Of a stretch of 64,000 nt of DNA, positions 48,873-55,880 are shown in pieces. The position numbers were made by a program, and so were the translations under genes. This DNA is from an uncultured Chthoniobacterales bacterium (GTDB lineage: Bacteria; Verrucomicrobiota; Verrucomicrobiia; Chthoniobacterales; UBA10450). Numbering within the stretch: the first letter of the stretch is position 1; the number at the start of each line of letters is the position of its first letter. The stretch is from contig CADCTA010000057.1 in NCBI GenBank assembly GCA_902805675.1, positions 31,056-95,055 of the forward strand, in the 5' to 3' direction. Below the pieces are notes generated by a model, which worked only from the letters and a program-made list of their open reading frames with translations, was not told the origin of the DNA and searched no databases.

Positions 48873-49643
48873 ATGGAGTTGATTCGCATCGTCGAGGCGC
48901 TGCTTTTCAGCGCGCAGAAGGCGCTCACGCCCAAGGAGCTGGCCAGTGCGATCAAAGGCGCGGGCGATGACGAGGAGCTCGTGCCTAATCCGCCAAAGGA
49001 CGGACTCGTCCAATCGGCGAGCGAGTTCGCGAAGACGGGCGAAGCGGAAGTGGCGGCTGCGCTCGAGCAGTTGAAGATCGAATACATCGAGGGGCAGCGC
49101 GCGTTTCAGGTGCTCGAGAAAGCCGACGGCTGGCAGCTGGCGAGCGATCCGGCTTACGCGCGCTGGGTTCGCGGATTGTTCCCGGCCGCAAAGCCGCAGC
49201 GGTTGAGCCCGCCGGCGCTTGAGACGCTCGCGATCATCGCGTATCGGCAGCCGATCACGCGCGCGGATATCGAGGCGGTCCGCGGTGTGGCCGTGGATGC
49301 CATGTTGCAGAGCTTGATGGAACGCGGCCTCGTCAGGATCGCCGGGCGCGCTGATGTGCCCGGTCGCCCGCTGCTCTACGAGACGACGCAGTTCTTTCTC
49401 GACCACTTCGGATTGCGCAATCTCGACGAGCTGCCGAATTCGGAGGAGCTGCGGCGGCGGTATCTCCCGACGGCGCCGGTGCCTCAAGCCGCGACGCCAG
49501 TGCAGGCGGAGCTGCCAACGGAGCAACCCGCCGCGGCGGAACCGGAGCAAGTTGCGCCAGCTGAACCCCCCGAAGAAGGGGCAGCGCCCTCAGCGGATCA
49601 ACAGCCGGTCCCTTCGGACGCCGAGACTCAGCCCGGCGCCTAA
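48873..49643 (+). CDS. scpB: Segregation and condensation protein B
   Basis: 256 residues. IRIVEALLFSAQKALTPKEL opens the first winged helix. ALETLAIIAYRQPITRADIEA is represented by the core LAIIAYRQPITRADIE, and GRADVPGRPLLYETT and FLDHFGL complete the ScpB pattern. It acts with ScpA and SMC in chromosome condensation; neither partner is in the window. Residues about 195-256 form a Pro/Ala/Glu-rich tail without fold. The 3' end overlaps the convergent permease gene by 4 bp. Confidence 0.92.
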   Translation: MELIRIVEALLFSAQKALTPKELASAIKGAGDDEELVPNPPKDGLVQSASEFAKTGEAEVAAALEQLKIEYIEGQRAFQVLEKADGWQLASDPAYARWVRGLFPAAKPQRLSPPALETLAIIAYRQPITRADIEAVRGVAVDAMLQSLMERGLVRIAGRADVPGRPLLYETTQFFLDHFGLRNLDELPNSEELRRRYLPTAPVPQAATPVQAELPTEQPAAAEPEQVAPAEPPEEGAAPSADQQPVPSDAETQPGA

Positions 49644-50677
49644 ACCTGGGCGACTTCCGGCCGTCGCGGCCGCGGCTCGCGTCGAGGCGCGGGGAACGCA
49701 TCGTCCGGCATCTCGATCTTCTTCATCTCGACTTTGATGAAGCTGATGATAATCGGCGCGAGGATCAGCCCGGAGATGCCCATCAGCCGCTCGCCAATAA
49801 TGAGCGCGAGCAACGTCAGCCACATCGGATGGTCGATACGGCCGCCGATGATGCGGCTGTTCAGAAAATACTCGAGCTTGTGGATGATGATGAGGAACGT
49901 CAGGGCATAGCCGGCAAGCTTCGGCGAGATGGTAAAAGCGAGACCGGTGATGATCGTGTTGCTGATGAGGTTACCGACGACCGGCAGCAATCCGCAGACA
50001 AACGTCAGCATGACGACGAGCGGCGCGTAGGGAAGGTCAGCGAAGTAGATGAACACCGCGGTCGCGGCGGTATTGATCGCGGAGATGATGATCTGCGCCC
50101 CCATCACGATCTCGAACGAGCGATAGAAGGACGCGAACCGCTCGCGGATTCGGCCGGTGTAATAGGTGTAAAGATTGGCGCGACCTTTGCCGCGGCGGCG
50201 CGTCGGTTCGAAGTCCGGGTTCATGAAGATGCCGGCGGCTACGACGATGCCGATGACCAGGAGCACGGACTCCTTGGTGGCGATCTTCAGGTATTTGCCG
50301 ACGTGGCCGAGCGTATCGCGGACGCTTTCCAAGGCGACCGTGCGAAGACTCTCGACGTCCGTGAACGGCAGCTCGACTCCGTATTGCTCAGCCCAGCGGA
50401 CGACGATCGGAATTGCGGTCGAGACGATCTCCGGCAGCACGACGAAGCCGGTCTTGAGAAAGAACACCATGGCCACGAAGACCACGACGAGGAGCACGCA
50501 AAAGAGCGTGAGGCCGATCCATTTCTTGCCCCAGAAGGCGAGCTTGCTCAGCGCCAGATAGGAGAAGAGCGCGGCCAGGAGTGGCGTGGCGAGATGCAGC
50601 ACCGCGACGAGCAGGAGAAGACCTGCAAACACGCCATACGAGATGGCGGCGGGGCGGGTAAGGGATCGCGTGTTCAC
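49640..50677 (-). CDS. AI-2E-family (PerM-like) membrane protein
   Basis: 345 residues with about seven or eight membrane helices. The N-terminal pair (ISYGVFAGLLLLVAVLHLAT), a central soluble stretch (residues about 95-140) and LPYAPLVVMLTFVCGLLPVVG with ISGLILAPIIISFIKVE fit the AI-2E transporter superfamily. Members export small molecules or sodium/protons; the name does not prove autoinducer transport. Confidence 0.85.
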   Translation of the reverse strand: MNTRSLTRPAAISYGVFAGLLLLVAVLHLATPLLAALFSYLALSKLAFWGKKWIGLTLFCVLLVVVFVAMVFFLKTGFVVLPEIVSTAIPIVVRWAEQYGVELPFTDVESLRTVALESVRDTLGHVGKYLKIATKESVLLVIGIVVAAGIFMNPDFEPTRRRGKGRANLYTYYTGRIRERFASFYRSFEIVMGAQIIISAINTAATAVFIYFADLPYAPLVVMLTFVCGLLPVVGNLISNTIITGLAFTISPKLAGYALTFLIIIHKLEYFLNSRIIGGRIDHPMWLTLLALIIGERLMGISGLILAPIIISFIKVEMKKIEMPDDAFPAPRREPRPRRPEVAQV

Positions 50678-50801
50678 CAGGAGGCGCGGTGCCTCAGCTT
50701 TTTCTCAGACCACGTTGCGTGCCATGGCGGGTTTGTCCACTGCCGGCGCAGTGAGCGTGGTCATTGACTTGCCGGGAGCCGTGCCGGACGCTTGCGCCGC
50801 T

Positions 50802-51488
50802 ATGAAACGGTTTGTGCGGATGTTTGGAGGGGCGGTGTTTGCCCTCACGGTCGTGTTCGGATTTACGGGCTGCGGCAGCTATAACCGGCTCGTTACTCTT
50901 GAGCAGAACGTGAACAAGAAGTGGGCTGACGTGCAGTCGGTCTATCAGCGGCGCGCCGATTTGATCCCGAACCTCGTCAACACCGTGTCTGGCGTGGCGA
51001 ATTTCGAAAAGTCGACCCTGACGGAAGTGACGAACGCACGGGCCAGCGTCGGACGCGTGACGCTCGATGCGAGCAAGGCTCCCCAGGATGCCGCGCAGCT
51101 CCAGCAATTTCAGCAGGCGCAAGGGCAGCTCAGCAATGCGCTCTCGCGGCTGATGATGGTGACTGAAAATTACCCGCAGCTGCGCGCCACAGAGGCATTC
51201 CAGAACTTGCAGGTGCAGCTTGAAGGCACGGAGAACCGGATCTCGGTGGAGCGAAATAACTTCAACGCCGCCGTGCAGGAGTACAACACGGCGATGGGCA
51301 CTTTCCCGACGAACATGCTGAACAAGATGTTCGGGTTCCAGGCGCGGCCGTTCTTCACCGCACAGGCGGGCAGCGAGAACGCTCCGGCGGTGAACTTCCC
51401 GAGCTTTGGCGGGAGCCCTGCCGCTCCGGCACCTGCTCCCGCAGCGTCAGCTCCAGCGGCGACGCCGGCGCTGGAGGCATCCCCCTAG
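50802..51488 (+). CDS. LemA-family lipoprotein
   Basis: 228 residues from the ATG at 50802; the open frame upstream is antisense to the permease. The signal segment ends FGFTGC, a probable lipobox. NRLVTLEQNVNKKWADVQSV, YQRRADLIPNLVNTVSG and ENRISVERNNFNAAVQEYN are LemA hallmarks and form an alpha-helical coiled domain. The C-terminus is Pro/Ala-rich. LemA proteins commonly sit beside TPM-domain proteins, as here. Function is unknown. Confidence 0.9.
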   Translation: MKRFVRMFGGAVFALTVVFGFTGCGSYNRLVTLEQNVNKKWADVQSVYQRRADLIPNLVNTVSGVANFEKSTLTEVTNARASVGRVTLDASKAPQDAAQLQQFQQAQGQLSNALSRLMMVTENYPQLRATEAFQNLQVQLEGTENRISVERNNFNAAVQEYNTAMGTFPTNMLNKMFGFQARPFFTAQAGSENAPAVNFPSFGGSPAAPAPAPAASAPAATPALEASP

Positions 51489-51510
51489 TTCGGACGCGAC
51501 TAACATGCTT

Positions 51511-51632
51511 GTCATCCTGAGCTGCGAAGACAGCGAAGGACCTCGCGCAGGGTGATGGCGCGTTTACAGGTGCATCAACTGTCCAAGCTCCGGGCGCGAG
51601 GTCCTTCGCCGTCTACGCGGCTCAGGATGACC
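51511..51632. repeat. Family B palindromic element, copy 5, supplying a start codon
   Basis: 122 bp. The left end is GTCATCCTGAGCTGCGAAG with AGCGAAGGACCTCGCGC; the right end is GCGAGGTCCTTCGCCGTC and CGGCTCAGGATGACC. The ATG inside the terminal AGGATGACC (51627-51629) is the likely start codon of the TPM protein. Confidence 0.87.
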
Positions 51633-52409
51633 GCGTTTCTGGTTGCGCTGTTTGTTGCGATGGCGGGTGCACACGGCGCGGAAGTCATTCCGCCAAAACC
51701 TGCGGCTTACTTCAACGACAACGCCGCCGTCGTTTCGCCGCAGGCGGCACGCAGCTTCAACGAGAAGCTGGCGCAGTTCGAGCGCGACACTTCGAACCAG
51801 ATCGTCGTCGCGGTCTACCGCAAGATGGAGAGCGAATCGGACATCGCCGATTACACGCGGCGCATCGCGCAAGCGTGGGGCGTCGGGCAGGCGGATCGTC
51901 GCAATGGCGCGGTGCTCTTTGTCTTCGTGGATGATCGCAAGATGTTCGTGCAGGTCGGCTACGGGCTGGAGGGTGCGATCCCCGACATCACGGCCTTCGA
52001 CATCACCGAGCGTCGGATCAAACCGCAATTTCGCGCGAATCAATATGAGGGCGGTTTGGCGGTGGGAATCGATTCCCTCATGAAAGCCGCCCGTGGCGAG
52101 TACCAGGGGACCGGCGAAACCGTGGCTGAAAAGGGCCGCGGCGAGAAAAAATCGTCATCGAACATGCCCTGCCTCGCCATCTTCCTCCTTCCATTCATGG
52201 TCATGCTCGCGATAGGCGGTAGCCGACGCAGACGGCGGCGCGGGTGGGGATATACAGGAATGGGCGGGCCATTCATCGGCGGCTGGAGCAGCGGCGGCGG
52301 CGGCGGCTGGTCCGGCGGTGGTTGGTCGAGTGGAGGCGGTGGCGGCTTTAGCGGTTTCAGTGGGGGCGGCGGAAGCTTCGGCGGTGGTGGCGCGGGCTCG
52401 GATTGGTGA
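51627..52409 (+). CDS. TPM-domain (YgcG-type) exported membrane protein
   Basis: 260 residues from the ATG at 51627, which opens directly into a signal peptide (MTAFLVALFVAMAGAHGAE). An upstream ATG at 51552 would add repeat-derived sequence and bury the signal. The TPM domain covers about residues 30-150 (YFNDNAAVVSPQAARSFNEK, NGAVLFVFVDDRKMFVQVG, DITERRIKPQF). A membrane helix lies near 188-208, and the tail is Gly/Trp/Ser-rich (GGWSGGGWSSGGGGG). It is probably inner-membrane with a periplasmic TPM domain. The partner is LemA upstream. Confidence 0.87.
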   Translation: MTAFLVALFVAMAGAHGAEVIPPKPAAYFNDNAAVVSPQAARSFNEKLAQFERDTSNQIVVAVYRKMESESDIADYTRRIAQAWGVGQADRRNGAVLFVFVDDRKMFVQVGYGLEGAIPDITAFDITERRIKPQFRANQYEGGLAVGIDSLMKAARGEYQGTGETVAEKGRGEKKSSSNMPCLAIFLLPFMVMLAIGGSRRRRRRGWGYTGMGGPFIGGWSSGGGGGWSGGGWSSGGGGGFSGFSGGGGSFGGGGAGSDW

Positions 52410-52413
52410 TGTC

Positions 52414-52851
52414 ATGAAAACGACGGAATTCCTTCAGAAGCTCGATCATCCGCGCATCAGTGCAGCGATCGCTGCAGCCGAGCAGACCACCTCAGGCGAG
52501 ATCCGGGTGTTCATCGATCGCGGCACGCTGGCTGGGGACCCGGTTTCGGCCGCTGAGAAGAAGTTTCTGCAGCTCGGGATGGATAAGACCGCCGAGCGAA
52601 ACGCGATCCTCATCCTCGTTGCGCCGACTTCGCAGAAGTTCGCCGTCGTCGGGGATGAAGGCGTGCACAAGAAGTGCGGCGTCGAGTTCTGGCAAAAGAT
52701 GGTCGCCGACATGCGGGAGCACTTCCGGCACGAGGAGTTCACCGATGCCATTGTCGAGGCCATCGAGCGAGCGGGGGAGCTGCTCGCCCGCAATTTCCCG
52801 CGCAAACACGACGATCGCAACGAGCTCTCCGACGCGCCGGTGGAGCACTAG
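52414..52851 (+). CDS. Second TPM-domain protein
   Basis: 145 residues from the ATG at 52414, 4 bp after the preceding stop. HPRISAAIAAAEQTTSGEIRV and RNAILILVAPTSQKFAVVGD, then GVEFWQKMVADMREHF, match the TPM_phosphatase domain without signal peptide or membrane segment. It is the cytosolic-looking partner in a LemA-TPM-TPM run; co-translation with the previous gene is likely. Confidence 0.87.
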   Translation: MKTTEFLQKLDHPRISAAIAAAEQTTSGEIRVFIDRGTLAGDPVSAAEKKFLQLGMDKTAERNAILILVAPTSQKFAVVGDEGVHKKCGVEFWQKMVADMREHFRHEEFTDAIVEAIERAGELLARNFPRKHDDRNELSDAPVEH

Positions 52852-53340
52852 CGTTACCCTTTCCGCTTTTACGCATCGTCAAAGCGGCCGGTATCAGTCC
52901 TGTCATTCCGACCGAAGTGGAGGAACGGAGCCGCGGGGACGCGCGCGACGTGGACGAAGCCCCGAAGGGGTGAGCGAGCGGGAGCGAGTGAATCAATCGC
53001 TAACTTCCTTCTGCTTCCCGGCGCGCTGAGTCTCGGAGGAAGTTAGAGATGTCTCGACTTCGCTCGACCTGACAGGATGGGAGTCAAGGACCTGAGAACG
53101 CACTGATCGTCCATCCGACCGGTCGCTTGCAAACCTGCGGCGCTGGTGTTCATTCCACGTCCGCAGCGAGTCTTAACACGTTGCGCCGTTGGTCCCTGGG
53201 GTTGCGTCGTCTGGACGGAACCTGTGCTCGCCAGGGGTAACCCGGCGCTTTCTGAAAGGAAGAAGAGAGAATCACGAACACAGGAGCGTCGTTAGTTGAC
53301 GCCGTTCCGCCGCTCATCATTCCGCCTTCTTATTCCCACT
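52852..53340. other. Intergenic region upstream of rpoA, 489 bp
   Basis: Contains a diverged family B-like palindrome (52900-53076) in its first half. The second half, about 260 bp, presumably holds the rpoA promoter and leader, but no convincing -35/-10 pair was seen. GAAAGGAAGAAGAGAGAATC near 53256 is purine-rich. No tRNA or open frame with protein character was noticed. Confidence 0.5.
52900..53076. repeat. Diverged family B-like palindrome
   Basis: CTGTCATTCCGACCGAAGTGG at the left and GTCTCGACTTCGCTCGACCTGACAGG at the right are loosely inverse, with GTGAATCAATCGCTAACTTCC and GGAAGTTAGAGATG internal segments also pairing. This is a looser consensus than families A to C. Confidence 0.5.
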
Positions 53341-54396
53341 ATGCCAGTTCGTTACGGTCGTTTTGAAATGCCGAAGACTCTCACCAGGGACGAGAGCTCG
53401 GCCACTGAAACCTACGCCAAGTTCACCGCCGAGCCGTTCGAGGCCGGATACGGTCACACGGTCGGAAATTCGCTTCGCCGCGTGCTTCTCTCGTCGCTCG
53501 AGGGCGCCGCGATCACCGCGGTGAAGATCAATGGTGCGCAGCACGAATTCGCCACGCTGCCCGGCATCGTCGAAGACGTCACCGACATCGTGCTCAACCT
53601 GAAGCGCATTAAATTTAAATCCGCCGAAGGGCATGAGCCGCGCAAGTTCGCCCTCACCGCGAACAAGGAAGGCGAAGTTACCGCCGGCGACATCCAGGTC
53701 AGCCAGGGCTTCGACGTTCTGAACCCCGACCAGCTCATCTGCACGATCGATAAGAAGCAGAAGTTCGAGGCCGAGCTCGAAGTGCGCGTCGGCCGCGGTT
53801 TCGCCACCGGCGACGAGAACAAGCGCGCTGATCAACCGATCGGCCTCATCCCGATCGACTCCATCTTCTCGCCGGTCACCCGCGTGAAGTATGCGGTTGA
53901 GAACACGCGCGTCGGTCAGCGCACCGATTACGATAAGCTCGTGCTCGAGGTCTGGACGGATGGCCGCCTCACGCCTGACGATGCATTGCTCCAGGCCTCG
54001 GCGATCATGCGCCACCACCTCGACGTGTTCGTGAACTTTAACGAAGACGTGATCGAATTCGACGAAACGCCAGCCGGCGTCAGCGAAGAGAACATGAAGC
54101 TGAAGAAGCTTCTCAACATGAGCGTGAACGAGATCGAGCTCAGCGTGCGCGCGGCGAATTGCTTGAACAACGCGAACATCACCAGCGTCGGTCAGCTCGC
54201 GCAGAAGTCGGAAGCCGAGATGCTGAAGTATCGCAACTTCGGCAAGAAATCGCTCAACGAGATCAAGGACAAGCTGCAGCAGCTCGGCCTCGGCCTCGGG
54301 ATGAAGTTCGATGCTGGCCTGGTCGACATCCCAGCGGCCGGTGCCGCCGTTGGCGACGGCGCCGCCATGAATGGCGCGAACGGCGACGAAGAATAA
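53341..54396 (+). CDS. rpoA: DNA-directed RNA polymerase subunit alpha
   Basis: 351 residues from the ATG at 53341. The N-terminal dimerisation domain (1-230) shows EPFEAGYGHTVGNSLRRVLL and LPGIVEDVTDIVLNLKRI; NFNEDVIEF is the hinge. The C-terminal DNA- and activator-binding domain (about 265-325) has ELSVRAANCLNNANITSVGQ and NFGKKSLNEIKDKL. A 25-residue Ala/Gly/Asn-rich tail follows. Ribosomal proteins S13, S11 and S4, which usually precede rpoA, are not upstream here; the preceding gene encodes a TPM protein. rplQ follows after 28 bp. Confidence 0.98.
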   Translation: MPVRYGRFEMPKTLTRDESSATETYAKFTAEPFEAGYGHTVGNSLRRVLLSSLEGAAITAVKINGAQHEFATLPGIVEDVTDIVLNLKRIKFKSAEGHEPRKFALTANKEGEVTAGDIQVSQGFDVLNPDQLICTIDKKQKFEAELEVRVGRGFATGDENKRADQPIGLIPIDSIFSPVTRVKYAVENTRVGQRTDYDKLVLEVWTDGRLTPDDALLQASAIMRHHLDVFVNFNEDVIEFDETPAGVSEENMKLKKLLNMSVNEIELSVRAANCLNNANITSVGQLAQKSEAEMLKYRNFGKKSLNEIKDKLQQLGLGLGMKFDAGLVDIPAAGAAVGDGAAMNGANGDEE

Positions 54397-54424
54397 CCGG
54401 CTATCCTGATCGCGGAGACCACCC

Positions 54425-54943
54425 ATGAGACATCAGAAGAAGACAGTAAAGCTCGGCCGCACCGCTGAGCACCGGAAGGCGCTGCTCGCGAACCAGGTTT
54501 GCAGCCTGATCGAGCATCAGCGCATCAAGACCACGCTCGCGAAAGCGAAAGCTGTGCGCCCGCTCGCTGAGAAGATGGTGACGCTCGGCAAAAAAGGTTC
54601 GCTGCACGCGCGGCGCACTGCGCTTGCCGTGCTGCGTCAGCAGGATGCGGTGAAGAAGCTGTTCGACGACATCGCGCCACGTGCAGCGGAGCGTAAGGGC
54701 GGCTACACGCGCATCATCAAGCTCGGCCTGCGCAAGAGCGACGCGGCGCCGGTGGCGTTCATCGAGTGGGTCGACGCTCCGGTTGTTGTGGAAGAGCCTG
54801 CGGCTGACGAGAAGGGCAAGAAGGGCAAGGCGGCCAAGACTCCAGCTGCTGAAGCCGCAGCCGCAGCCAAACCAGCGCGCAAGACATCCGCGAAAAAGAG
54901 CGGCGCGACTGCCGATGCCGACGCCGGCGCGAAGAGCGAGTAA
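54425..54943 (+). CDS. rplQ: 50S ribosomal protein L17 with C-terminal extension
   Basis: 172 residues. The L17 core (1-120) has [39 protein letters not shown] and [19 protein letters not shown]. Residues about 125-172 form an Ala/Lys-rich tail ([20 protein letters not shown]) that is unfolded in appearance and absent from short L17 proteins. A GGAG ribosome-binding site lies before the ATG. It is the last gene of the rpoA unit, before a strong terminator. Confidence 0.96.
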   Translation: MRHQKKTVKLGRTAEHRKALLANQVCSLIEHQRIKTTLAKAKAVRPLAEKMVTLGKKGSLHARRTALAVLRQQDAVKKLFDDIAPRAAERKGGYTRIIKLGLRKSDAAPVAFIEWVDAPVVVEEPAADEKGKKGKAAKTPAAEAAAAAKPARKTSAKKSGATADADAGAKSE

Positions 54944-54970
54944 GCTTAGCGTCTAACGACAATCACACTT

Positions 54971-55013
54971 ACGGGCGCGGCGGGTTCTACCTGCCGCGCC
55001 CGTTTTGTTTTCG
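54971..55013 (+). terminator. Rho-independent terminator after rplQ
   Basis: ACGGGCGCGGC (54971-54981) pairs perfectly with GCCGCGCCCGT (54993-55003). The stem extends inward through GGG and CCT pairs to a TTCTA loop. TTTTGTTTT follows at once, so this is a clear intrinsic terminator for rpoA-rplQ. Confidence 0.93.
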
Positions 55014-55033
55014 CGCGGCGACGTCTCACCTGC

Positions 55034-55130
55034 AAAGCGGCGGAATACCGCCGCACTCCAAAACGCAAGCGACCGCGAAGCATCTGGCAGTCGCGGAGCG
55101 TCTTGGAGTGCGCCGGTATTCCGGCGCTTT
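55034..55130. repeat. Family C palindromic element, copy 3
   Basis: 97 bp: AAAGCGGCGGAATACCGCCG at the left and CGCCGGTATTCCGGCGCTTT at the right, with CACTCCAAAACGCAAGCGAC and AGCGTCTTGGAGTG between. It is nearly identical in the arms to copy 1 and lies 21 bp after the rplQ terminator. The next 230 bp before the small membrane protein show no other recognisable feature. Confidence 0.88.
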
Positions 55131-55362
55131 GCAGGCGGCGCGGGCCACCAAGACGGCGTGCTGCAACCCTTCGGAACAGCCGCCGTCGCGGGCCGGCTGC
55201 AGCGTCCCAGTTTCGGAACGGCCGTATCCCAAGCGCGCTACATCAGCGCGCATCGCCTAAAATCACCGTATGATGTAAGTGCCTGATTGAGCGCAACTTA
55301 TCAAAATAAACAAAGCGTGGCATGGGCATTGCAATAAGGGAACGGGCAACCAACCAATTCCA

Positions 55363-55602
55363 ATGAAAAACAAATCCACTTACTCGCTCCTCGTTAACGC
55401 TGATTCTGAAGAAAAGGGCCGCTCGATCTTCGAAACCGCTGTCTACTCGACCGTCGTGCTCGCCACCGCAATGTCGGTCTGGGCCTTCGCTTCCGGCGAT
55501 GTCGTCACCCCAGGGATGGGCAGGGGCGACGCCGGCAACGAAGCTGGTTTCACCATCAAAGCTCAGGCCGAGCAGCCGATCGTGATCGCTTCGCGCAACT
55601 AA
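55363..55602 (+). CDS. Small single-helix membrane protein
   Basis: 79 residues. MKNKSTYSLLVNADSEEKGR is followed by a helix (FETAVYSTVVLATAMSVWAF, about 23-42) and a polar tail. It reads as a stand-alone single-pass protein and has its own AT-rich upstream sequence (TTATCAAAATAAACAAAG). No family is recognised; it could be verrucomicrobial-specific. Confidence 0.65.
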   Translation: MKNKSTYSLLVNADSEEKGRSIFETAVYSTVVLATAMSVWAFASGDVVTPGMGRGDAGNEAGFTIKAQAEQPIVIASRN

Positions 55603-55724
55603 GCGCGCAACGAACTCGCCGCGCGTCGAGCTGTGCTCGGACGACGCGCGGTCGGACAACAAAAACTCCGCGGGCGAACGAGCGGCTTCCCCGCGGCCGG
55701 AGCACAAATCCGCCGCTCTTCCCC

Positions 55725-55860
55725 TTGAGCACGCTCCTGCAGGATCTCCGCTACGCAGCGCGCATGCTGCGCGAGAGCCCCGGCATCGCGAGCACGATGA
55801 CCTCTTGAGCGCCGTCGTCAGCGGGCTGCTCCACCGCCTTTCCTAGCCCGACGTCACCAC
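55725..55860 (+). pseudogene. Vestige of an orphan ABC permease gene
   Basis: A TTG at 55725 opens LSTLLQDLRYAARMLRESPGIAS and then hits a TGA. The next frame-consistent piece reads [12 protein letters not shown] before a TAG. These match the start ([18 protein letters not shown]) and the [15 protein letters not shown] segment of the intact permease that begins 20 bp downstream, with the helix between them deleted. It is probably a decayed duplicate. Confidence 0.65.
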
Positions 55861-55880
55861 CACGCCACCTGTTCACCTAC

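Noticed and set aside
53317..54426. 369-codon minus-strand open frame
   Set aside because: Antisense to rpoA; a shadow frame produced by codon bias.
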